The notes under the pieces were generated by a model. The model was not told where the DNA came from. It was given only the letters and a program-made list of their open reading frames with translations, and did not search any database. From Candidatus Kuenenia stuttgartensis (GTDB lineage Bacteria; Planctomycetota; Planctomycetia; Gemmatales; Gemmataceae), in contig CAMCLK010000018.1 of the NCBI GenBank assembly GCA_945875585.1, positions 22,548 through 86,547 on the forward strand: a stretch of DNA of 64,000 nucleotides. Reading direction: 5' to 3'. Each line of letters starts with the position of its first letter. Position 1 is the first letter of the stretch. Made by a program: the position numbers and the translations under genes. Shown one piece after another: positions 57,972 through 64,000 of this stretch.

Positions 57972-58529
57972 TCAACCGACTTCAACAGCCGGTGTTTCCT
58001 CGCCTTTTTCCGAAAGGCTCTTGATCTGAGATGCCAGATTAGCTCCGGGAGCCTTAATCTGGGATACAAGCCGAGCTGCTGGAGCCATTGCCAAGCTAAC
58101 AACGCGACCAATGGCCTCAAGCCGGGTTGGCATTTTCAGAGCTTGTTCAAAGGTCACTGGCTGACCATCAGCCAACGCGCCTTTCACAATCAACATATTC
58201 TTGTATTTGGCTGCTGTTTTGGTACCCTTCAGTTCGGATTCAACCTCGCGGCTTAATTCCGAAACGCTTGATGCGCCGTAAGCCAGAATCGTCATACCGG
58301 CAAACAGTGGTGATTCGCGGGTTACATTCAACCCAAGATCAACCAGCACTTTGCGAGCAAGGCTATTCTTGACAACGCGAAGCTTGATATTCTTCTTGCG
58401 AAGACTTGTTCGCAGTGAACCGTTGGCTTCGTTGTCGAGCTTGTTGATGCTCATCACAACAAAATCACGTGTCGCGCCAAACTCGTGCTTCAGCGCGGCA
58501 ATTTGCATATTCTTAACGTGCTTGCTCAT
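57972..58529 (-). CDS. rplJ: Ribosomal protein uL10
   Basis: 185 residues. HVKNMQIAALKHEF, VVKNSLARKVLVDLGL and FAGMTILAYG are L10 features; the C-terminal helix binds L12 dimers. Only 35 bp separate it from rplA, so there is no room for the classic L10-binding leader between them. rplL starts 98 bp downstream. Confidence 0.95.
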   Translation of the reverse strand: MSKHVKNMQIAALKHEFGATRDFVVMSINKLDNEANGSLRTSLRKKNIKLRVVKNSLARKVLVDLGLNVTRESPLFAGMTILAYGASSVSELSREVESELKGTKTAAKYKNMLIVKGALADGQPVTFEQALKMPTRLEAIGRVVSLAMAPAARLVSQIKAPGANLASQIKSLSEKGEETPAVEVG

Positions 58530-58564
58530 CTCAAATGTTCCTTAATTGGGAGCTTCTGCCCCGC

Positions 58565-59419
58565 TCATATACTGACCGTAATACCAGGGGTCATGGTCCC
58601 CGCCAATGTGATCGACTGGATGTAGTTGCCTTTTACACCCGTTGGCTTGGCTCCGCGAATCTGCTCGACAAAAGTCGTGATGTTTTCAGCGAGCTTTTCG
58701 TCGTCGAAATCCATCTTGCCAACGCCAGCGTGGACATTACCACCCTTGTCGGCTCGGTATTCAACCTTACCTGCCTTGAATTCCTTCACGGCGGAACCAA
58801 CATCCGAACCCGTCGGAATAACGGTTCCTGCCTTAGGCGTCGGCATCAAGCCGCGTGGCCCAAGAATCTTACCCAAACGAATGACCTTCGCCATCATGTC
58901 TTGGGTCGCCAACGCAACATCAAAATCAGTGAAGCCTTCATCCTGAATCTTCTTGATCAAGTCTTCTGCTCCGGTGAAATCGGCGCCGGCTTTTTTGGCC
59001 GATACCATGTTTTCACCCTGACAGAACACCAGAACACGCACTGATTTACCAACACCGTGTGGCAAACCAACACTGCCACGAATCATCTGGTCGGCTTGGG
59101 TCGTATCAATACCCAAATTCATGTGCACTTCAACCGTTTGGTTGAACCCGGTGCGCTTGCCTGTGCGGCGTGCTGATTGCATGGCTTTCATCACGCTCTT
59201 CAGCGAGGCAATAGCCTTGCGCAATGGCTGAGCGCCTTCCTTGGAAATACGCTCACGCAATGCTGCCCTTTCAAGCCGCAACTTCCGCCCAATCCGTGGG
59301 GGATGTCCGGGCTGATGGCTGCGCTTCTTGCTGCTTCCATCAAGGGCTGCATCTGCTGTAGCATTCGGTGCTGCCGGTGCGCTTGCTGCCACTGGCTGAT
59401 TGTCTGATTTCTTCGCCAT
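58565..59419 (-). CDS. rplA: Ribosomal protein uL1 with N-terminal extension
   Basis: 284 residues, about 50 longer than E. coli L1. The extra N-terminus (Ala/Pro-rich then Lys/Arg-rich, residues 1-55) precedes the L1 domain: [85 protein letters not shown]. It binds 23S rRNA at the exit stalk and may repress the rplKA unit. The extension could contact rRNA (inference). Confidence 0.95.
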   Translation of the reverse strand: MAKKSDNQPVAASAPAAPNATADAALDGSSKKRSHQPGHPPRIGRKLRLERAALRERISKEGAQPLRKAIASLKSVMKAMQSARRTGKRTGFNQTVEVHMNLGIDTTQADQMIRGSVGLPHGVGKSVRVLVFCQGENMVSAKKAGADFTGAEDLIKKIQDEGFTDFDVALATQDMMAKVIRLGKILGPRGLMPTPKAGTVIPTGSDVGSAVKEFKAGKVEYRADKGGNVHAGVGKMDFDDEKLAENITTFVEQIRGAKPTGVKGNYIQSITLAGTMTPGITVSI

Positions 59420-59480
59420 GACTGTTATCTCGTTATCGTCTTGAATCCTGCGTTGTATCCCACCCCCTGGTGGAACACAT

Positions 59481-59939
59481 TCATCCCTCGACCGTCAGGC
59501 CCATGCTACGAGCGGTACCTTCAATGATTCGCATTGCCTGTTCGACATCGCTGGCGTTCAGGTCCGTCATCTTGTTTTGGGCAATGGTGCGAACTTGGTC
59601 ACGTGTGACCTTGTGGTTCTTGTACTTGCCACCCTTTTTGGCTTCCGCAGGGATCACTTCGCGTCCCTTTTTCTTTTCATGCGGAATCTTGGCTGCAATC
59701 TTCAGCATCACAGATGCTGGTGGGCTCTTCACCACGAATTCAAAAGAACGGTCACTGTAAACCGTGATCAGAACCGGAAGGGTCAATCCCTTGCGGTCTG
59801 AAGTCTTATCATTGAAGTCCTTAACGAACTTACCAATGTTTACCCCGTGCTGACCCAATGCTGGTCCTACGGGTGGAGCCGGCGTAGCCGAACCACCCGG
59901 GCACTGCAGCTTGATCACCGCTGTTACTGTCTTAGCCAT
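59481..59939 (-). CDS. rplK: Ribosomal protein uL11
   Basis: 152 residues. [36 protein letters not shown] and the [12 protein letters not shown] end are conserved; the C-terminal rRNA-binding domain is intact. About ten residues longer than usual, with an internal [22 protein letters not shown] stretch that is Lys-rich. First ribosomal gene of the cluster, 63 bp after nusG. Confidence 0.96.
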   Translation of the reverse strand: MAKTVTAVIKLQCPGGSATPAPPVGPALGQHGVNIGKFVKDFNDKTSDRKGLTLPVLITVYSDRSFEFVVKSPPASVMLKIAAKIPHEKKKGREVIPAEAKKGGKYKNHKVTRDQVRTIAQNKMTDLNASDVEQAMRIIEGTARSMGLTVEG

Positions 59940-60002
59940 GTTCCTGCCCCGTTACCCTTTCCCGCGAAATGCTACACTATTTTGCCATGTCAGCAATCGC
60001 TA

Positions 60003-60656
60003 TCAAAATTCCTCGACCTGCCAATATTCCAGTTCAACAGCAAGCGAACGGCCAATAATGGTGACTTCGACCTTGACCTTCGAAGCCTGTTCCATGATGT
60101 CCTTCACTTCTCCGTCCATACCGGAGAAAGGACCATCCTTGATCTTGACCCTGTCACCAACCTGGTACTTCGGTTTGGAAGATACCACAGTCGCGACTTT
60201 TTCGCCCTTGTTGTGAAGCATCCGCTGCACTTCAACAGGAGACATAGGAGCGGGGGGCTTCGTCAGAGTGCCACCCAAAAACTCACCAACTCCTGATACT
60301 TCCCGCAGAAGAGTCACCAAGCGGTTGTCTTCCATATCCAACTGAACCATCAAATAGCCGGGATATAACTTCCGACGTTTGATCACAACCTTTTCGCCCT
60401 TTTCACCACGGCGCTCGGTGTACTGCTCCACCGGAATGTAAATCTGACCAAAACGCTCTTCCAACGCTTCAATCTTAATCCGGCGTTCAATGTTGTCCTT
60501 GATCGTATCTTCGCGTCCTACCTGTACGCGCAAAACGTACCATTCCTTGTTGCCACCGCTAGCAGGTGCAACAGCAGCGATGGGAGCATGGGAAGAATGC
60601 GCACTTAATGGTGCGCTATCAGCCAATGCTTCAACATGTTCTGGTTCCGTAGTCAT
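60003..60656 (-). CDS. nusG: Transcription antitermination factor NusG
   Basis: 217 residues. An N-terminal acidic/Ala-rich extension (about 35 residues) precedes KEWYVLRVQVGREDTIKDNIERRI, the NGN domain, and YPGYLMVQLDMEDN; the C-terminal KOW domain is YQVGDRVKIKDGPFSGMDGEVKDI. NusG couples polymerase to ribosome or Rho. It starts 30 bp after secE, the standard arrangement. Confidence 0.96.
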   Translation of the reverse strand: MTTEPEHVEALADSAPLSAHSSHAPIAAVAPASGGNKEWYVLRVQVGREDTIKDNIERRIKIEALEERFGQIYIPVEQYTERRGEKGEKVVIKRRKLYPGYLMVQLDMEDNRLVTLLREVSGVGEFLGGTLTKPPAPMSPVEVQRMLHNKGEKVATVVSSKPKYQVGDRVKIKDGPFSGMDGEVKDIMEQASKVKVEVTIIGRSLAVELEYWQVEEF

Positions 60657-60686
60657 CAGTCCAAAGCCCTCCCGGGCATTTCTCCG

Positions 60687-61970
60687 TCACCAGGTGCGTT
60701 GTTCAACACTGCGGTTACGTTCATCGCCGCCAGAGCGGAATTGTAACACGCTTGTCGCTGTCAGTACACCACGCCACATCTGGTCAAGCCCCATCATCAA
60801 GCCCGCCATCAGCAACATTCCAACAATCACAACAATGGTGTCTTGCCAAAGCTTCGATCGACTGGCCCACGAAACCTTGTTCATTTCGGCATCGGTCGAA
60901 ATCAGGAAGTCAGCAAAAGCAGGAACCTGAGTCAGCCGAACAGAAAGCCAAACCAGCAATACTGTGAAAACCAGAGCTTGTGTTCCTAGTGAAGGAAGCA
61001 ACATCACCTGACCACGACCTTCAGGCCGTACGGTCGGAGCAACTGCCTCTTTAAACTGAATTTCACGATAGATGCCAAAGTAAGACTTTTCGTCAGGATT
61101 CGTAATCAATCGGTTCGCCTGAGTAACGCTCTCGCGGCGTACAAGCTTGCCCGGTTCAAACAAAACTTTCTTACCATCAGAAAGAGGTATTTCCTGACGA
61201 TCACCACGCACCTTGACTAGTTGCCCTGTTGAATCGGTTGCAAGCAGAGCCAATAGATTCGAGTATTCGGAACGCCCGAGCGGATCGCCTTTTTGAATAC
61301 CTGAAACACCGGGCATGAGGTCGGGTGTGATCAGTTCGGAATCATGAGCATCGACAACGGTGTAGTAACCCGTAAAAGGCATCGCAAGATTGGCTGGGGC
61401 GAGTGCTCCGGATTGATACGCCGTGTACATACCACTACCGGCAAGAAACCATAGAGCCGCTAGCGTAGCACGCCTAATTCGGTGACCTTGCTGTGGTTTG
61501 TATGCTTTAACACCAAACCAGCCTTGTTCATCAAGCGACTTCATTGTCGCTGGTTCAGCAATGAATTTGTAAAAGGCCATGCCAATTGCCAAGAACGGCA
61601 AAGCCACAATCCCGGCAATAAGTGGGTATTTAAAGTCGAGCGTACCAGGAACATCAAGTGAGCCACTGGCTGTCATGGCAAGTGCCACGAAGCTGCCCAG
61701 AATGATTCCACCTGTGAAATATCGAGCTCTGCCAACAACTCCAGAGGGGAGCAAGCGAGCCGAATAAATTCCAAATGCAAGCCATCCACTAACACACACG
61801 GTCCATGCAAGATCGCGATTCAATGAGGAAGCCAAGGGGCGCCCTGAAGAATCTTGTCCAGCTGGACACATGTTTGCCAAGTAAAGGGCGAATGCCAGCA
61901 ATACAAAACCAACAAGTCCTTCCCATGGAAGTCCTGTCGATTTTGTACCAACTGAATTCTTGTCAGTCAT
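60687..61970 (-). CDS. secE: Preprotein translocase SecE with very large N-terminal membrane extension
   Basis: About 427 residues (431 if ATG at 61982 is used), against 60-130 in most bacteria. The C-terminal 70 residues are SecE: FLISTDAEMNKVSWASRSKLWQDTIVVIVGMLLMAGLMMG, with the amphipathic helix and the transmembrane helix. Before it lie a region with five or so hydrophobic helices (LVGFVLLAFALYLANMC, IAGIVALPFLAIGMAFY, ATLAALWFLAG, MLLPSLGTQALVFTVLLVWLSV) and a soluble domain of about 120 residues (SELITPDLMPGVSGIQKGDP). Nearby nusG-rplK order supports the call. Similar long SecE occurs in some planctomycetes; the extension's role is unknown. Confidence 0.9.
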   Translation of the reverse strand: MTDKNSVGTKSTGLPWEGLVGFVLLAFALYLANMCPAGQDSSGRPLASSLNRDLAWTVCVSGWLAFGIYSARLLPSGVVGRARYFTGGIILGSFVALAMTASGSLDVPGTLDFKYPLIAGIVALPFLAIGMAFYKFIAEPATMKSLDEQGWFGVKAYKPQQGHRIRRATLAALWFLAGSGMYTAYQSGALAPANLAMPFTGYYTVVDAHDSELITPDLMPGVSGIQKGDPLGRSEYSNLLALLATDSTGQLVKVRGDRQEIPLSDGKKVLFEPGKLVRRESVTQANRLITNPDEKSYFGIYREIQFKEAVAPTVRPEGRGQVMLLPSLGTQALVFTVLLVWLSVRLTQVPAFADFLISTDAEMNKVSWASRSKLWQDTIVVIVGMLLMAGLMMGLDQMWRGVLTATSVLQFRSGGDERNRSVEQRTW

Positions 61971-62043
61971 GTTACCTGACATCTAAACCCATCCCATTTC
62001 AAAGCAGCCTGTTCACCATGCTGCTGTCTGTTTCCTCGACCAG

Positions 62044-62116
62044 CACGAGCGGAGGGAATCGAACCCCCAACCGCCGGTTTTGGAAACCGGTGCTCTACCA
62101 ATTGAGCTACGCTCGT
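62044..62116 (-). tRNA. tRNA-Trp (CCA)
   Basis: Minus strand. Acceptor ACGAGCG (62116-62110) pairs perfectly with CGCTCGT (62051-62045); discriminator G at 62044. D-arm GTAGCTCAATTGGTAGAGC, anticodon loop TTCCAAA, anticodon CCA, T-arm GGGGTTCGATTCCC. Placed between rpmG and secE, the common bacterial position. CCA end not encoded. Confidence 0.96.
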
Positions 62117-62164
62117 AAAACTACCTGGGTGTTTTCAATCCAGCCCGAAAGGCAATCAACCATA

Positions 62165-62317
62165 CTACTTCTTGCGGATTTCCTTGTGAATCGTAACTTT
62201 GCGCAATTTTGGGCAGTACTTCCGGCGTTCCAGACGATCTGAACCGCGGGTTTCCTTTTGAACCCTATAGTTGCGTTCCCCAGTTTCCGTACATTCCAGC
62301 CACACATATTCGCGCAT
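62165..62317 (-). CDS. rpmG: Ribosomal protein bL33
   Basis: 50 residues, too short for a typical ORF filter. Reads MREYVWLECTETGERNYRV, GSDRLERRKYCPKLRKVTIH. GGTGGAG lies 8 bases upstream of the ATG at 62317. Zinc-type L33 has two CxxC pairs; here one Cys of each pair (ECT, YCP) remains, so it is an intermediate between zinc-binding (C+) and non-binding (C-) forms. Located between tuf and tRNA-Trp, matching the conserved tuf-rpmG-secE-nusG order. Confidence 0.95.
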   Translation of the reverse strand: MREYVWLECTETGERNYRVQKETRGSDRLERRKYCPKLRKVTIHKEIRKK

Positions 62318-62340
62318 GAGATCAACTCCACCTGAACACG

Positions 62341-62371
62341 AAAATCAGCCTGCGGCCATGCCGCAGGCTGA
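62341..62371 (-). terminator. tuf terminator
   Basis: A perfect 11-bp stem (62345-62355 with 62361-62371), 5-base loop, followed on the minus strand by TTTTCGTGTT. It lies 19 bp after the tuf stop and 24 bp before the rpmG start. Confidence 0.75.
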
Positions 62372-62389
62372 CAACCGATGTCCCGGAAA

Positions 62390-63613
62390 TTACTCGAGGA
62401 TCTTGGTTACAACACCTGAACCAACCGTTCTGCCACCTTCACGGATAGCAAAGCGGAGACCTTCTTCCATGGCGATCGGACTTTCCGGAAGGAGTTCCAC
62501 CGTGAACTTGACGTTATCACCAGGCATACACATTTCAACTCCGTCTGGGAGCTTGATGTTGCCTGTTACGTCCGTCGTGCGGAAGTAGAACTGTGGACGG
62601 TAACCGCTGAAGAACGATGTCTTCCGACCACCTTCGTCGCCAGTCAGGATATAAACCTGACCTTCGAACTTGGTGTGTGGCTTCATCGAACCTGGCTTGG
62701 CCAGAACCTGACCACGTTCGAGGTCGGTACGTTCGATACCACGGAGGAGAACACCAACGTTGTCACCAGCAATACCCCGGTCAAGGGTCTTCTGGAACAT
62801 TTCAACGCCGGTGACAATCGTCTTGCGAGCGTCAGGACGGAGGCCGATGATTTCGACTTCTTCCCCAACCTTCACGATGCCGCGTTCGATACGGCCAGTA
62901 CCCACGGTACCGCGACCCTTGATCGAGAACACGTCTTCGATGCTCATCAAGAAAGGCTTGTCTTCTTCACGTGTTGGCAGCGGGATATATTCATCGAGCT
63001 TTTCAACCAGCTCATCGATGCACTTGCCTGCGGCATCATCCTTGCCTTCAGACTGCATAACAGCCAGTGAATTACCACGAACAATCGGAATGTCGTCACC
63101 TGGAAAACCGTACTTCGATAGAAGTTCGCGGATTTCCATTTCGACCAGTTCAAGAAGTTCACCTGATGGATCGTCGGCCAAAGCCACGTCGATTTTGTTG
63201 AGGTACACAACGATACGGGGCACACCAACCTGACGAGCGAGCAGGATATGCTCACGTGTCTGTGGCATAACGCCTGCATCTGCTGCTACTACCAGGATCG
63301 CCCCGTCCATCTGGGCTGCGCCTGTAATCATGTTTTTGATATAGTCGGCGTGGCCGGGGCAATCCACGTGCGCATAGTGCCGATTCGGTGATTCGTATTC
63401 TACGTGAGCAGCCGCAATGGTTACTGTCTTAAGATCATCGCGCTCGGTACCGCCCTTGGCGATTTCCTTGTACGACTTCACGTGAGCCAGTTTATTTTTG
63501 AAACCTTGGCGCGCTACAATTGCCGCCGTCGTGGTGGTCTTGCCATGGTCGATGTGCCCGATGGTTCCCACGTTGACGTGAGGCTTGGTACGCTTAAATT
63601 CTTCCCTAGCCAT
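62390..63613 (-). CDS. tuf: Elongation factor Tu
   Basis: 407 residues. The G1 loop is GHIDHGKT (19-26), G3 DCPGH, G4 [56 protein letters not shown] and the C-terminal [22 protein letters not shown] are all conserved. Delivers aminoacyl-tRNA to the ribosome. Leads the rpmG-secE-nusG-rpl cluster behind a group of tRNAs. A few residues longer than E. coli EF-Tu, from an insertion near position 180-190 ([18 protein letters not shown]). Confidence 0.98.
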   Translation of the reverse strand: MAREEFKRTKPHVNVGTIGHIDHGKTTTTAAIVARQGFKNKLAHVKSYKEIAKGGTERDDLKTVTIAAAHVEYESPNRHYAHVDCPGHADYIKNMITGAAQMDGAILVVAADAGVMPQTREHILLARQVGVPRIVVYLNKIDVALADDPSGELLELVEMEIRELLSKYGFPGDDIPIVRGNSLAVMQSEGKDDAAGKCIDELVEKLDEYIPLPTREEDKPFLMSIEDVFSIKGRGTVGTGRIERGIVKVGEEVEIIGLRPDARKTIVTGVEMFQKTLDRGIAGDNVGVLLRGIERTDLERGQVLAKPGSMKPHTKFEGQVYILTGDEGGRKTSFFSGYRPQFYFRTTDVTGNIKLPDGVEMCMPGDNVKFTVELLPESPIAMEEGLRFAIREGGRTVGSGVVTKILE

Positions 63614-63753
63614 CTTACCCTCTCACATAAGACGCTGTATCAGACAGCGTTCCTTGCCGTTCACCCCGGGATTACGGATAGTCGCAACATGCGTCTATCC
63701 TCCCTCGCTTGCCACCTCGACCGACAATGCGAAATTCTCCGCATCGTGCCGAG

Positions 63754-63825
<72 letters not shown>

Positions 63826-63841
63826 TTATCGTTCCTGCCAT

Positions 63842-63914
63842 AGCGGGCGATGGGACTCGAACCCACAACATCCTGCTTGGAAGGCAGGTGCTCTACCAAT
63901 TGAGCTACACCCGC
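63842..63914 (-). tRNA. tRNA-Gly (TCC)
   Basis: Minus strand. Acceptor GCGGGTG pairs with CGCCCGC (one G-U). Anticodon loop CTTCCAA, anticodon TCC; T-arm GTGGGTTCGAGTCCCAT. Sixteen bases from tRNA-Thr; together with tRNA-Tyr a tRNA array upstream of tuf. Confidence 0.96.
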
Positions 63915-63945
63915 GTATCTCACTCCTCCATCCGGTGGCCTCGAC

Positions 63946-64000
63946 TGGGCAGGGAGGGATTCGAACCCCCGTAAGGCTAAGCCTGGCAGATTTACAGTCT
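63946..64000 (-). tRNA. tRNA-Tyr (GTA), 3' part
   Basis: Minus strand, runs off the window edge. From the window end: anticodon loop CTGTAAA with GTA, then a long variable arm TGCCAGGCTTAGCCTTAC and T-arm GGGGGTTCGAATCCCTC. The long variable arm with GTA identifies bacterial tRNA-Tyr. Only the D-arm and 5' acceptor are missing. Confidence 0.92.

Noticed and set aside
62107..62331. 74-codon minus-strand frame
   Set aside because: Out of frame with the real rpmG (62165-62317), which has a good ribosome site.

Overview
The window looks like chromosomal DNA of a planctomycete, probably of the Gemmata-like lineage (inference). Markers: four DUF1501 proteins, two DUF1549/DUF1553 proteins, a PVC-type membrane-bound dehydrogenase/cytochrome c fusion, DUF1571, a formylglycine-enzyme-like protein with a TIGR02996-type N-terminus, a very long SecE, and scattered genes of the kind planctomycetes keep for tetrahydromethanopterin (H4MPT) cofactor synthesis. 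No CRISPR array, phage or insertion-sequence transposase was seen.

Region 1 (1-16 kb): the tail of a RimK-like ATP-grasp ligase, a CitG-like protein and a 6-pyruvoyl-tetrahydropterin-synthase-like protein form a short pterin/H4MPT-type group, with another ATP-grasp protein at 10.8 kb. Between and after them lie a lipoprotein, a ribbon-helix-helix/zinc-ribbon protein, an NhaD-like antiporter, tRNA-His, a sulfotransferase, a GT2 glycosyltransferase, a giant cytochrome-type dehydrogenase, DUF2293, a squalene-cyclase-like repeat protein, and a response regulator followed by groES.

Region 2 (15-29 kb): a long minus-strand run, leuC-leuD-rhomboid-ceramidase-like-DUF1501-rhomboid-DUF1571, with mtaB divergent from leuC. 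It is followed by three secreted-protein genes (CBM9-like, alpha/beta hydrolase, transglutaminase). A hairpin that would mask the Shine-Dalgarno of the ceramidase-like gene sits inside the run.

Region 3 (29-45 kb): two blocks of the planctomycete DUF1549/1553 + DUF1501 system flank a MATE exporter. Then come a cupin, a formylglycine-enzyme-like gene, and a decayed stretch holding a 100-bp inverted repeat, a frameshifted cyanase remnant and a 5'-truncated metallophosphoesterase. After these are an S4 protein, nadA and a hypothetical gene, closed by a perfect bidirectional terminator.

Region 4 (45-64 kb): expression core. A glycine-rich RRM protein, infA and TPR/lipoprotein genes precede the classic minus-strand cluster tRNA-Tyr/Gly/Thr - tuf - rpmG - tRNA-Trp - secE - nusG - rplK - rplA - rplJ - rplL - rpoB - rpoC. 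rpmG (50 codons) is easily missed. All start choices rest on visible Shine-Dalgarno sequences and protein alignment by eye; no database search was run.
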